Assembly: GCA_035634255.1 (NCBI GenBank)
Contig: DASQDI010000115.1
Span: 4,759 to 68,758, forward strand
Direction: 5' to 3'
Length of the DNA: 64,000 nt
Source: DATLMR01 sp035634255
GTDB taxonomy: Bacteria; Acidobacteriota; Blastocatellia; UBA7656
Both the position numbers and the translations under genes were made by a program. Below the pieces are notes generated by a model, which worked only from the letters and a program-made list of their open reading frames with translations, was not told the DNA's origin and did no database searches. Below are positions 41,998 to 51,215 of this stretch, piece after piece. How positions within the stretch are numbered: the first letter of the stretch is position 1; the number at the start of each line of letters is the position of its first letter.

Positions 41998-42027
41998 TTG
42001 CCTCGGGCGGAAGCTTGCTGGTAGAAT
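41998..42027 (+). promoter_or_regulatory. Sigma-70-type promoter with extended -10
   Basis: TTGCCT at 41998-42003 and TAGAAT at 42022-42027, spacer 18, with TGG directly before the -10. It precedes the ferredoxin-domain gene by 45 bases. Confidence 0.5.
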
Positions 42028-42072
42028 CCCTGTTTTCGTTTAAGAAGGGACTCCAATCAATACGGGATAATC

Positions 42073-43077
42073 ATGAGCACAAACAGCGAAACTCTTTTTG
42101 AAGCCTTCCTGAACCAGCACGATGAGCACGCGTGGGAGCGAATCCTCCAGGCGCTTTCGCCTTCGATTCATGAAGTGGACAAGAATGCCACGCGGATATG
42201 GTTTCACTTCTTCCCCCTTTCGCTCGCGCGCGCGCTGGCGAGCGCCGAGGATCAGGAGCAGCTCGCGCGGAAGCTCCAGCTTCAGGGCAAGTATCGCCTG
42301 GCCGACAACATCGACTCGTCGCACCGCTTCCTCTACGGCCACCGCTACTGGCCGCAGGTCAAGGCCGAAGTCTCGGCGCTCGCTTCGAGCGGGGTCCCGT
42401 CGAGCCTCGAACTCGCTTCGCAGATACGCGAGGTCGCGCGCCGGGTGGCGAAGCAGGTCGACGCCCCCGAGTCCCTGCTCGCGGGCATATCCGCCGTCGC
42501 TTTCATGACGTTGCAGCAGGCTGGCGCATCGGCTTTCAAGGCCGCGCCCGGAAAGGTCGAGAAGGCTGACGGCCGATCTCCCGAGCAGGTCTTGAGGGAG
42601 CGGGCGAGGGACGACAGCCAGGGCTTGTTCGGCTTCCTCAAGGGCGCCAGGAAGGAATGGACCGTCACCTTCGACGAGAAAGACTCTGACGCGAGATTCA
42701 AGCTGATCCACACTCAGGAATTGACGACGGCCGCGGCTAACGACAAACGCGACTACACGAAGCGCGACCCCAGGTGCATTCCCGGCGGAGGCCCAATCCC
42801 GATAGAGTGCCGGTCGGCCGCCTGCGGCACGTGCTGGGTGGGTGTTTTAGGGGGTGCCGAAAAGCTCTCGGACGTGAGCCGCCTCGAAGGGTCAAGGATC
42901 AAGACGTTCGGCTACATCGACACGGATGACCCGAAGCCCCTGATCCGCCTTGCCTGCATGGCGCAGGCGCATGGCTCGGCTTCCATCGTGATCCCGCCCT
43001 GGAATGGCGTTTTCGGGAAATTCATTCGCGGCGAGAAGAGCATGCTCGAAGAGGCGGAGACGGGGGCGAGGGGCTAG
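42073..43077 (+). CDS. Protein with unknown helical domain and C-terminal 2Fe-2S ferredoxin
   Basis: The 334-residue protein ends in a plant-type ferredoxin domain (about 197-318): Cys246, Cys251 and Cys254 in IECRSAACGTCWVGVLGG (C-x4-C-x2-C) and Cys295 in RLACMAQ. An extra Cys235 lies nearby. The first 190 residues are a helical domain (NQHDEHAWERILQALSPSIH, IWFHFFPLSLARAL, EVARRVAKQVD) that I do not recognise. It would be a soluble electron carrier joined to a docking or regulatory domain. Its partner is not evident; lipA, which needs electrons, is convergent and ends 45 bases away, but that may be chance. Confidence 0.85.
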   Translation: MSTNSETLFEAFLNQHDEHAWERILQALSPSIHEVDKNATRIWFHFFPLSLARALASAEDQEQLARKLQLQGKYRLADNIDSSHRFLYGHRYWPQVKAEVSALASSGVPSSLELASQIREVARRVAKQVDAPESLLAGISAVAFMTLQQAGASAFKAAPGKVEKADGRSPEQVLRERARDDSQGLFGFLKGARKEWTVTFDEKDSDARFKLIHTQELTTAAANDKRDYTKRDPRCIPGGGPIPIECRSAACGTCWVGVLGGAEKLSDVSRLEGSRIKTFGYIDTDDPKPLIRLACMAQAHGSASIVIPPWNGVFGKFIRGEKSMLEEAETGARG

Positions 43078-43122
43078 TCGCGGGCTCCGTAAAGAGAACC
43101 TCTCTTGATGAGGGTCTGAAAA

Positions 43123-44100
43123 CTATTCCCTTACCTCTCTCCCCTTGAGCTGCACGAGAGGGGTCGAAGGCCATTCGCCGGAAAAGATCGGGTCCGCGCT
43201 GTAATCGTTCGGGTCAATTGCTCCTTCCGCCCCGCTCGTGTGTCTGCCAGCGTGGTACGAGCTGCGCACGAGCGGCCCGGACTCGACGTAGCGAAAGCCC
43301 ATCTTCAAAGCCTCGTCCCTCAGGTAAGCGAATTCCTCGGGGGAGTAATATTTTTCGATAGGTATGTGTTTGGGCGTGGGGCTGAGGTACTGTCCCACGG
43401 TCAGAATATCGCAGCCGGTCGAAGCAACGTCGCGGAACGTCTCAACCAGCTCTTCAACAGACTCTCCCAGCCCCACCATGAGGCCCGACTTCGTGAGCAG
43501 AGGGTAGTCGAGCTTTCGGGCGTGCGCGCGCCGCAACAGCTCAAGGGTCTGCGCGTACTTCGCGTCGGGCCTGACCCGCTTATAAAGTCTGGGCACCGTC
43601 TCCGTGTTATGGTTCAGCACGTCGGGCCGCGCGGCGAGGATGTTTTCGAGCGCCTCTTCGTTGCCGCAAAAATCGGGGATCAGCACTTCGACGCGCGTGC
43701 CGGGGTTCAAACGGCGGACCCATTGAATCGTCCGCGCGAAGTGGAGTGAGCCTCCGTCGGGCAACTCGTCGCGGTTGACGCTCGTGATCACCGCGTGCTT
43801 AACGCCGAGCCTCCGGACCGCTTCCCCGACGTGGCGCGGCTCCTCGGGGTCGAGCGGAAGCGGCTTGCCCTTGCCCACGGCGCAGAAGCCGCAGTGCCGC
43901 GTGCAGATGTCGCCCAGGATCATGAAAGTGGCGGTGCCTTCGCCCCAGCACTCGAAGATGTTGGGGCAGCGCGCCTCCTGGCAGACCGTGTGCAGGCTGA
44001 GGTCCGCGACCATACTGTTCACGCGGTCGAAGGTCTCGTCCGCGCGAATCCTGACCTTGAGCCACTCCGGCCTCGGCCCGGTGAGTTTCGGTTTAGCCAT
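43123..44100 (-). CDS. lipA: Lipoyl synthase
   Basis: A 325-residue radical-SAM enzyme that inserts two sulfurs into protein-bound octanoyl groups. The auxiliary cluster cysteines are Cys40, Cys45 and Cys51 (CQEARCPNIFECW) and the radical-SAM cysteines Cys66, Cys70 and Cys73 (CTRHCGFC). Family segments VNRDELPDGGS, VEVLIPDFCGN, and SGLMVGLGE are present, as is the C-terminal RSSYHAG with the Ser ligand. AGGGA precedes the ATG by seven bases. It lies 45 bases after the RND pump gene and the cognate lipB is upstream of that pump, so the lipoate genes are split by an efflux pair. Confidence 0.97.
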   Translation of the reverse strand: MAKPKLTGPRPEWLKVRIRADETFDRVNSMVADLSLHTVCQEARCPNIFECWGEGTATFMILGDICTRHCGFCAVGKGKPLPLDPEEPRHVGEAVRRLGVKHAVITSVNRDELPDGGSLHFARTIQWVRRLNPGTRVEVLIPDFCGNEEALENILAARPDVLNHNTETVPRLYKRVRPDAKYAQTLELLRRAHARKLDYPLLTKSGLMVGLGESVEELVETFRDVASTGCDILTVGQYLSPTPKHIPIEKYYSPEEFAYLRDEALKMGFRYVESGPLVRSSYHAGRHTSGAEGAIDPNDYSADPIFSGEWPSTPLVQLKGREVRE

Positions 44101-44145
44101 CTGAAATTTCCCTGCTCGGGTCGGAAGGTTCCAAACCCGAAGCCC

Positions 44146-47100
44146 TCAGTCACCGGCGCTGACTCCCGCGCCTTCTTTCTTGACATCGGCCGGAGCCTCT
44201 TTCCTCTTCGAAAGCTGCTCCTCACCCGAGGCGGCCCGCCTCCGCGCGAAGATCGCCCTGACGCCGTTCGCCAGAGGGACCGTGATAGAGCCGACGCGCG
44301 TGCTCTTCATCTTCGCCCTGACCTTGACGGCCATATCGTCGAAGAGGGAATAGGCCACCGGCGTCACGAGCAGGGTGAGCAGGAGCGAGAGCGTCTGCCC
44401 CCCTATGACGACCATCGCGATGGCCCTCCGCTCTTCGGAGCCGGGGCCGGTCCCGACCGCGAGCGGGAGCATGCCCGCGACGAGCGCGAGCGTCGTCATC
44501 AGGATCGGGCGCAGCCTGTCGCGGTTCGCCTGCATTATCGCCGAGTCTCGCGTCATCCCGCTCTTAGAGAGGTTGATCATGTGGTCAATCTGGAGGATCG
44601 AGTTCTTCTTCACCACGCCGAACAGCACGAGTATTCCGAGGGCGGAGTAGAGGTTGAGAGTGTTGCCCGTCGCCCAGAGCGAAAAGAGGGCGAACGGGAC
44701 CGACAACGGCAGCGAGAGCAGGATCGTCAGGGGGTGGACGATACTCTCGAACTGCGACGCCAGGATCATATACATGAAGATGACGGATAGCAGGAACGCC
44801 CAGATGAACTCGGTGAACGTGCGCTCGAGCTCGCGCGCGCGGCCCGACACGCTCGTGGTGTAGGTGGCAGGTAGGTCCATGTCCCTGACCGCGCCCCGCA
44901 GCGCTTCCAATCTATCCCCGAGCGCGTAGCCCGGCGCTACCGAGGCGCGGAGGCTCACCTGCCTCTGGCGGTCCAGGCGGTCGATGCGCGACGCGCTCTG
45001 CGACTGCTCGATCTTGACGACGTTGTCCAGCCTGACGAGCCCCCCGCCCTGCCGCGGCACGTAGAGCCGCGAGATCGTCTCGGCGTCGTTGCGCTCGCCC
45101 TCGCGGACCCGCAGCTGAACGTCGTAGTCGTCGTTGACCGCCGCGTCCCTGAAGCGCGAGACCTGCTGGTCGCCCCCGACCATCAGCCGCAGGGCCGTCG
45201 CGATGTCGGAGGTCGAGACCCCCAGGTCCGCCGCCCTGTCGCGGTCTATCATCACGCGCAGTTCCGGCTTGTCCAGCTTCAGGGTGGTGTCGGCGTCGAC
45301 TATCCCGAGCTCCGGCGCGCGCGCCCTGAGCGCCTCGGCGTAGTTCGAGAGCGAGACGAGGTCCGGCCCCCTCAGCACGAAGTCTATCTCCGAGCCGCCG
45401 CCCCCGATGTTGAACGAGGGGGCATTGCGCACGCTGGTCCGCAGGTCCTTGAACTTTCTCAACCGCGCGCGGACCTGATTCATCACGTCGCGCTGCGTGT
45501 AGTTGTTCCTGAAGGCTTCGAGCGGGTCGCCCTTCAGCAGCCCCTGCCACAGCCTCGTAAAGGAGAAGAGCCGCTCTTCGTGCGGGGCGATGCGGACGTA
45601 AGCGCCGCCCTGGTTTATCCCCCCCAGAAACCCCCCGCCCGCGGAAGAGAGCACGAGGCGGACCCCCGGCACCGACTGTATCTCCGCCTCGACCGCGCGC
45701 ATGACCTGATCCATCGTGGCGAGGTTCGCGCCCTCGCGCGCGTTCACGTTCACGTCGAACTCGGCCTCGTCAACGTCGCTCGGGATGTAGTCCTGCTTGA
45801 CTATGCTGTAGAGGGGGATGGCGGAGAGTATCACCAGCACCGCCAGGGCCGCGACCGCCACGCGATGGCGCAGGGCCATGCCGAGCGCCCACGTGTACGT
45901 CCTGTCGATGTAGCCGTAGAAGCCGCCCCTGGAGCTGGCCCCGTCGTGGTCGTCCGCGTCTTCCGAGCGCAGCAGGCGCGCGCTCATCATCGGCGTGAGC
46001 GTGAACGAGACGAGCAGGCTCACCATGATCGCCACGGCGGCCGTTATGCCGAACTGATAAAGGAACCGGCCCGAGATGCTCGACATGAAAGAGACGGGGA
46101 TGAAGATGACCACGAGCGACAGGGTGGTCGCCATGACGGCGAGGCCGATCTCCGCCGTGGCCGCGCGCGCCGCCTCGAACGGGTTCATCTTTTTCTCTTC
46201 GACGAACCGGAAGATGTTTTCCAGGACGACGATCGCGTCGTCGATGACGACGCCGACCATCAGCACCAGCGCGAGCATCGTCACGCTGTTGAGCGTGAAG
46301 TCGAGCGCGCGCATCATGCCGAACGTGGCGATGACCGAAGTCGGGATGGCCACGCCCGCGATCAGGGTCGAGCGCCAGTTGCGGACGAAGAGCAGGACGA
46401 CGAGGCACGCGAGTATGCTGCCCAGGACGAGGTGCAGGTTGATCTCATGCAGCGCGGCGTAGATGTAGCGCGACTGGTCGCGGATCACTTCGAGCTTCAC
46501 GTCGGAGGGCAGCTGCGGCGCGACCTTCGCGAGGTTCCCTTTGACCGACTCGATCACCTCGATGGTGTTGGCCCCGGACTGGCGGCGTATGTCGAGGACC
46601 ACGGTCGGGACCCCGTTGAGCCGCGAGAGCGAGCGCTGCTCCTTCGTGCCGTCTTCGGCCGTGCCGATGTCGCGTATGCGGATGGTCGTCTGGTCCCGGG
46701 TGGCGACGACCAGGTCGTTGAAGTCCTCGGCGTTCACGATCTTGCCCATCGTGCGCAGGATCTGTTCGCGGGAGTCCTGCGAGACGTTGCCTCCGGGCAC
46801 GTCCGAGTTCTGCGCGGCGAGCGCGCTGCGGACCGTCGTGATCGGGAGCTGGTAGGCCGCGAGCCGCTCGGGGTCTATCCAGATGTTGATGGCGCGGTTC
46901 AACCCCCCGACTATGTTGACTTCGCCGACCCCGGTCGAGCGCTCAATCTGCACCCTCACGACCTTGTCGGCCAGCTCCGTCAATTCGCGCACGGACCTGT
47001 TGGCCGAAAGGGCCACGGTCAGGACCGGCGAAGAGTCGTTGTTGAACTTGGCGACGATGGGCGGGTCGGCGTCTTCGGGCAGGCTGCGGACCACCGTGGC

Positions 47101-47439
47101 GACGCGGTCCCGAACGTCCTGCGCCGCCGTGTCGATGTCGCGGTCGAGGCCGAAGGTGGCGATGACGAAGGATGAGCCCGCGCCGGAAACGGACCGCAAC
47201 TCCTGCACGCCTTCGACCGTGTTGACGACCTCTTCGACCTTCTCGGAAATCTCTGTCTCCACCTCTTCGGGCGACGCGCCGGGCAGAGAGGTGCGCACGC
47301 TCACGGTCGGCAGATCGACAGAAGGGAAGCGATCTATGCCGAGCCGGAAGTAACTGGCCGCGCCGACGACCACCAGCGCCAGTATGATCATCGCCGCGAA
47401 GACGGGCCGCTTTATACATACTTCAGCAAGTTTTTGCAT
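44146..47439 (-). CDS. RND efflux pump, inner-membrane subunit (AcrB/HAE1 family)
   Basis: A 1097-residue RND pump starting MQKLAEVCIKRPVFAAMI. It has 12 membrane helices in two sets (first helix AAMIILALVVVGAASYF; second set after about residue 880) and two large periplasmic loops. Proton-relay acids lie in VLMVGVVIDDAIVVLENIFR. FPSVDLPTVSVRTSLPGASP and the C-terminal RLRPILMTTLALVAGMLPLA are family signatures. The pump exports hydrophobic compounds using the proton gradient. The start at 47439 follows the adaptor gene by 20 bases; the longer frame upstream overlaps that gene and is rejected. No outer-membrane channel (TolC type) is encoded nearby. Confidence 0.95.
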   Translation of the reverse strand: MQKLAEVCIKRPVFAAMIILALVVVGAASYFRLGIDRFPSVDLPTVSVRTSLPGASPEEVETEISEKVEEVVNTVEGVQELRSVSGAGSSFVIATFGLDRDIDTAAQDVRDRVATVVRSLPEDADPPIVAKFNNDSSPVLTVALSANRSVRELTELADKVVRVQIERSTGVGEVNIVGGLNRAINIWIDPERLAAYQLPITTVRSALAAQNSDVPGGNVSQDSREQILRTMGKIVNAEDFNDLVVATRDQTTIRIRDIGTAEDGTKEQRSLSRLNGVPTVVLDIRRQSGANTIEVIESVKGNLAKVAPQLPSDVKLEVIRDQSRYIYAALHEINLHLVLGSILACLVVLLFVRNWRSTLIAGVAIPTSVIATFGMMRALDFTLNSVTMLALVLMVGVVIDDAIVVLENIFRFVEEKKMNPFEAARAATAEIGLAVMATTLSLVVIFIPVSFMSSISGRFLYQFGITAAVAIMVSLLVSFTLTPMMSARLLRSEDADDHDGASSRGGFYGYIDRTYTWALGMALRHRVAVAALAVLVILSAIPLYSIVKQDYIPSDVDEAEFDVNVNAREGANLATMDQVMRAVEAEIQSVPGVRLVLSSAGGGFLGGINQGGAYVRIAPHEERLFSFTRLWQGLLKGDPLEAFRNNYTQRDVMNQVRARLRKFKDLRTSVRNAPSFNIGGGGSEIDFVLRGPDLVSLSNYAEALRARAPELGIVDADTTLKLDKPELRVMIDRDRAADLGVSTSDIATALRLMVGGDQQVSRFRDAAVNDDYDVQLRVREGERNDAETISRLYVPRQGGGLVRLDNVVKIEQSQSASRIDRLDRQRQVSLRASVAPGYALGDRLEALRGAVRDMDLPATYTTSVSGRARELERTFTEFIWAFLLSVIFMYMILASQFESIVHPLTILLSLPLSVPFALFSLWATGNTLNLYSALGILVLFGVVKKNSILQIDHMINLSKSGMTRDSAIMQANRDRLRPILMTTLALVAGMLPLAVGTGPGSEERRAIAMVVIGGQTLSLLLTLLVTPVAYSLFDDMAVKVRAKMKSTRVGSITVPLANGVRAIFARRRAASGEEQLSKRKEAPADVKKEGAGVSAGD

Positions 47440-47459
47440 AATCTTCTCGGTGCTTCCTG

Positions 47460-48692
47460 CTACTGTGCAACTTCGACCGCCTGGCCGGACTGAAGGTTGC
47501 CGGGGTCTAATACGATTATGTCCCCCACTTTCACGCCCGACAGTATCTCGATCCACTCGTCCGTTTTGCGCCCGAGCGTGACCTGCTTCTCGACGGCCTT
47601 GCCATCCTCGACGGATATCACTTTATCGATGCCTGCGAAGGTGACGACCGAGTTTTTCGGGACAGCGACGGTCAGGCTGTTGGTGTCCGTGACGATGTTG
47701 GCTCGGACGAACGCTCCGGGCTTCAGAGAGCCCGTGTTGACGACTTCCCCCTCGACCGTGAGAGTGCGGCTCTCGGTGCCGAGGGTCGGGCTGATGCGCG
47801 CGATGCGGCCGGAGTAGACGTTCGGGTCGCCCTCGACCGACACCCGCATCTGCTGGCCGATGCTGACGCTGCGCGCGTCGCGCTCCGGCACCTCCACCCG
47901 CAGCTTCAGGGGGTTCATGCGGACTATCTTGACGACCGGCGCTCCGCCCGCGAGGTATTCGCCGAAGTTGACCATCTTCTCCTGCACGACCCCGTCGAAG
48001 GCCGCGTAGACGTTAGTGTCTGAAAGCTGCTTGCGGGCGATCTCGACTTCGGAGTAGCGCTGCAGGACGACGGCCTGTCGGTTGCGCACCTCTTCGATGG
48101 CGTCCTGGTAGCGGCTCTCGGCGACCTTGTACTCGGCCTCGACCGAGTCGAGTTCCGCCCTCGAAAGCACGCCCTGCCGCACGAGCTGCTCGGAGCGCGC
48201 GCGCTTCAATCTCGCCTCTTCGAGCACGGCCTTGGCCGCCCTCACCGTGCCGGTGTTCTCGAGCACGACGCGCGAGCTTGAGCCTTCGGGCGGCAGGCCG
48301 ACCCGCGCGCGGGCCTGCGCCAGGGCCGCCTCCGCCTGCTCCACGCGGAGCTGGTAGTCGGCCGGGTCGAGCTGGGCGATCAACTGCCCCTTGCGGACCG
48401 TGCTGCCGAGGTCGACCGTTATCGAGCGCACGCGGCCCGGAACCTTGACGCTGATCGTCGCTTCGTCGAAGGCCGCGAGAGCGCCGAAGGCGGTGATGCC
48501 CCGCTCCATCGCCATCTCCGTCACCTGCGTCACCTTCACCTGTCGCGGGCCAGCCTCCGCGCCGGGGCGCGGGCCTGCCGCGTTGGGGGTGCTGCTCTTG
48601 CAGGCCGCGGAGATCAGTACGGACATAGTTATGATCAGAAAGACGGCAGAGCCCTTCCTGCCCGACAGTGAGGCCGGGTATTTTCTGGTCAT
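47460..48692 (-). CDS. RND efflux membrane-fusion (adaptor) lipoprotein
   Basis: A 410-residue HlyD/AcrA-type adaptor. The signal ends at a lipobox VLISAAC with Cys31 as lipidation site. Barrel, lipoyl-like half-motifs (ATISVKVPGRVRSITVDLGS, and DTNVYAAFDGVVQEKMV), a coiled-coil hairpin (about 110-215) and a beta-barrel part follow. It links the RND pump to an outer-membrane channel. The start at 48692 is preferred since AGGA lies just upstream; an ATG at 48716 is in frame. The large inverted repeat at 48855 is about 165 bases upstream and could be its operator. Confidence 0.93.
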   Translation of the reverse strand: MTRKYPASLSGRKGSAVFLIITMSVLISAACKSSTPNAAGPRPGAEAGPRQVKVTQVTEMAMERGITAFGALAAFDEATISVKVPGRVRSITVDLGSTVRKGQLIAQLDPADYQLRVEQAEAALAQARARVGLPPEGSSSRVVLENTGTVRAAKAVLEEARLKRARSEQLVRQGVLSRAELDSVEAEYKVAESRYQDAIEEVRNRQAVVLQRYSEVEIARKQLSDTNVYAAFDGVVQEKMVNFGEYLAGGAPVVKIVRMNPLKLRVEVPERDARSVSIGQQMRVSVEGDPNVYSGRIARISPTLGTESRTLTVEGEVVNTGSLKPGAFVRANIVTDTNSLTVAVPKNSVVTFAGIDKVISVEDGKAVEKQVTLGRKTDEWIEILSGVKVGDIIVLDPGNLQSGQAVEVAQ

Positions 48693-48854
48693 GCTTCCTA
48701 TTAAATTAATAAACATCCCTGGTATGAATAATACTCCCTATCGGTTTAATGTTCACAGGATCAATCGAGGAATTTCTCCCGTAATCCCCCCTTGCACGTC
48801 TCGAAAGGCAGGAATGATTAACGATAGCAATCGTCTATTACATTTCCTTTGCCG

Positions 48855-48886
48855 GTTGTAAAAATTAGCGGCCGAATTTTTACAAC
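48855..48886. promoter_or_regulatory. Long inverted repeat, candidate operator of the efflux genes
   Basis: Perfect 12-base arms GTTGTAAAAATT (48855-48866) and AATTTTTACAAC (48875-48886) flank eight GC-rich bases. A/T-rich palindromes of this size are typical of TetR- or MarR-type operators before efflux operons. It lies between lipB's stop and the adaptor gene; no T run follows on the minus strand, so it is a poor terminator, but that role cannot be excluded. The near palindrome TTCAATATTGA follows at 48890-48900. Confidence 0.55.
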
Positions 48887-48936
48887 TCGTTCAATATTGA
48901 GCATTTGCCGCCTGTTGCTGATACGGCGAAAGGCAA

Positions 48937-49635
48937 TCAGGGGTTACACTCAAGTTGGCCGCCGGGCGTGACGATGTTGCGCCCGAAGACTTCTCCGAAA
49001 TTCCGTTCGACCGACGAAGCCACCTCCCGCATGTCGACCTCTCTCCCGAGCAGGCGCGCGAGCGAGGTGACCCCTTTATCCGTGATTCCGCATGGGACGA
49101 TGAGGCGGAAGTAATCGAGGTCCGTATTCACGTTGAGCGCGAAGCCGTGGCTCGTGACCCACCGCGCGATCCGCACGCCTATGGCCGCCACTTTTTCGTT
49201 GCCGACCCAGACCCCCGTGAGCCCCTTGATCCGTTCCCCCGTCACCCCGAAATCTCCGACCACGCGGATCAGGACCTCCTCGACATCCCTCACGTAGCGG
49301 TGAACGTCGCAGCGGTCGGGCTTCAGGTTTATGATGGGGTAGCCGACCATCTGCCCCGGCCCGTGGTAGGTCACGTCGCCTCCGCGTCCGGTCTCGTGCA
49401 CTTCAATCGAGAGCGATTCGAGCCTCCCCCGGTCGGCGAGAATGTTGGAGCCGTCCGCGCCCCGCCCGAGGGTGAAGACGTGCGGGTGTTCTAGGAGGAA
49501 TAACTGCTCCGGGGCTTCGCCCGCGCGCAGCCGCTCGACCGCGCGCGCCTGAAGCGCGAGGCCGTCCGAGTAATCGATCAGGCCGAGCCGCCTGACTTCG
49601 CAGGCGCGGCGGGCGGGTGTCGCTTCTGTCGCCAT
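48937..49635 (-). CDS. lipB: Octanoyl-[acyl-carrier-protein]:protein N-octanoyltransferase
   Basis: The 232-residue enzyme moves octanoate from acyl carrier protein to the lysine of E2 and related lipoyl domains. Family motifs are LLEHPHVFTLGRGAD, GRGGDVTYHGPGQMVGYPI, the catalytic Lys148 in GNEKVAAIGVRI and catalytic Cys182 in LIVPCGITDKGVTSL. The ATG at 49635 begins the conserved part; an upstream ATG at 49683 is in frame. TTATACT lies 7-13 bases before this ATG, so the transcript may be nearly leaderless. It follows the E2 gene by 77 bases, in keeping with lipoylation of that E2. Confidence 0.96.
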   Translation of the reverse strand: MATEATPARRACEVRRLGLIDYSDGLALQARAVERLRAGEAPEQLFLLEHPHVFTLGRGADGSNILADRGRLESLSIEVHETGRGGDVTYHGPGQMVGYPIINLKPDRCDVHRYVRDVEEVLIRVVGDFGVTGERIKGLTGVWVGNEKVAAIGVRIARWVTSHGFALNVNTDLDYFRLIVPCGITDKGVTSLARLLGREVDMREVASSVERNFGEVFGRNIVTPGGQLECNP

Positions 49636-49712
49636 ATCTTTCAGTATAAGCGTCGGGGCGGGGCCCGACCAACTGATCGGCACCCCGCCCCGACGGTCGT
49701 TTCGTCTCCCGC

Positions 49713-51158
49713 CTACGAAGTGTAGTCGGCGGCCTCGATCACGTCGCGCAGGACCGCGAGGAACTGGTCGGCAACCGCCCCGTCGATCACGCGGTGGTCG
49801 AAGCTAAGGCCGAGCAGGCCGATCTGCCGGATGGCAATCGCGTCGTTGATGACCCACGGGCGCTTCTTGATGACCCCGACCCCCAGGATGGCCACCTGCG
49901 GCTGGTTGATGATGGGGGTCCCGATCAGGCCCCCGTAGACGCCGGGGTTCGTGATGGTGAAGGTGCCGCCGTGAACCTCGTCCGGCTTCAACTGCTTGTT
50001 GCGCGCCCGCTCGCCGAGGTCGTTGACGGCGCGGGCGAGGCCGAGCAGGGACTTCTCGTCGGCGTGGCGTATGACCGGGACTATCAGCCCCCAGTCTAGC
50101 GCGACGGCCACGCCGATGTTGATGTCTTTCTTGTAGACTATCTGGTCGCCCCACACCGCCGAGTTGATGATGGGAAACTTCTTTATGCCCTCCATCACGG
50201 CCTTGATGATGAATGGCAGGAAGGTGAGCTTGGCCCCCTGCTTTTCGAACTCATCTTTGAGCTTGCCGCGGAGCTTGGCCGTCTCCGTAAAATCGACCTC
50301 GATGAACGAAGTGACGTGGGCGGAGGTGCGGCGGCTCGCGACCATGTGCTCGGCTATGCGCCGGCGCATGATCGACATCGGCTCGATCTCCACGCGGTCG
50401 CCTTCGCCGTAAGGCGCGGGGCCGATCTCCGGCTCTTCGGAAGGCGGGCGCAAAGGCTGAGGCGCGCGGGCGGGCGCGGAGGCTTGCGCGGGCGACGGGG
50501 CCGGGGCCTGCGCGGGTGCCGACGGCTGCGCGGCCCCCCGGTTTTCGATGAAGCTGAGGATGTCGTTTTTGGTCACGCGGCCGCTGATGCCCGTGCCTTC
50601 GATCTGAGCAATATCGACGCCCTGCTCCTCGGCTATCTTGCGGACGAGCGGGGAGGACCGCGTGCGGCGCAACTCGTCAGGCGACCCCGGAGCGGCTTTA
50701 GGCAGGGCCGTCGATGTCGGGGCCTGACCCTGCTGGTCGCCCGCGTGGGCCTGCGGCGCTGCTTCCGGTTCGGGCCGCGCGGGTGGGGCCGGCGGCGCGG
50801 CCGCCTTGGGCTCGGCCGGCGGGGCGGGGGGAGGGGTCGGGGCCGGAGCCTGCGGCTTCGGTGCCTCTTCCTGCTTCGGGGCTTCCTGCGCCGGGGCCGA
50901 AGCCTGCGCCGGCTGCGCGCCCCCGCCGTTGATTACGGCGACGACGGCATTCACGGGGACGGTCTCGCCCTCTTTGGCTTTTATCTCCGACAGGACGCCC
51001 GAGGCCGGAGAAGGGATCTCCGCGTCAACCTTGTCGGTGGAAATCTCGAAAAGCGGCTCGTCGCGTTTCACAGAGTCTCCGACCTGCTTGAGCCACCGAA
51101 CAATCGTGCCTTCCGCGATGGATTCGCCCATCTGCGGCATCTTGACTTCTTCGCTCAT
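49713..51158 (-). CDS. 2-oxoacid dehydrogenase E2, dihydrolipoyl acyltransferase
   Basis: A 481-residue E2 with one lipoyl domain (1-78, lipoyl Lys43 in STDKVDAE), a long Ala/Pro linker (about 80-155), a peripheral-subunit-binding domain (about 160-200, RSSPLVRKIAEEQGVDIAQI), a second Ala/Pro linker, and the catalytic domain with HRVIDG (His455, Asp459). It forms the core that transfers acyl groups to CoA. The sequence (MSEEVKMPQMGESIAEGTIV) resembles SucB or branched-chain and acetoin-type E2s as much as PDH; the E1 alpha/beta genes beside it argue for pyruvate or branched-chain oxoacid dehydrogenase rather than oxoglutarate dehydrogenase. Confidence 0.94.
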   Translation of the reverse strand: MSEEVKMPQMGESIAEGTIVRWLKQVGDSVKRDEPLFEISTDKVDAEIPSPASGVLSEIKAKEGETVPVNAVVAVINGGGAQPAQASAPAQEAPKQEEAPKPQAPAPTPPPAPPAEPKAAAPPAPPARPEPEAAPQAHAGDQQGQAPTSTALPKAAPGSPDELRRTRSSPLVRKIAEEQGVDIAQIEGTGISGRVTKNDILSFIENRGAAQPSAPAQAPAPSPAQASAPARAPQPLRPPSEEPEIGPAPYGEGDRVEIEPMSIMRRRIAEHMVASRRTSAHVTSFIEVDFTETAKLRGKLKDEFEKQGAKLTFLPFIIKAVMEGIKKFPIINSAVWGDQIVYKKDINIGVAVALDWGLIVPVIRHADEKSLLGLARAVNDLGERARNKQLKPDEVHGGTFTITNPGVYGGLIGTPIINQPQVAILGVGVIKKRPWVINDAIAIRQIGLLGLSFDHRVIDGAVADQFLAVLRDVIEAADYTS

Positions 51159-51215
51159 ATCTCTCCCATCTCTCCAACAATTTCGTCGTCGCGCCCGCCG
51201 CGGTGCCGGGGTCCT

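Noticed and set aside
47440..47556. 39-residue N-terminal extension of the RND pump
   Set aside because: It lies inside the adaptor gene's 3' end; the family start MQKLAEVCIKRPVFAAMI is at 47439.
48855..48886. The long inverted repeat as terminator of lipB
   Set aside because: On the minus strand no T run follows the stem; operator is preferred, though a role in transcript end formation is not excluded.
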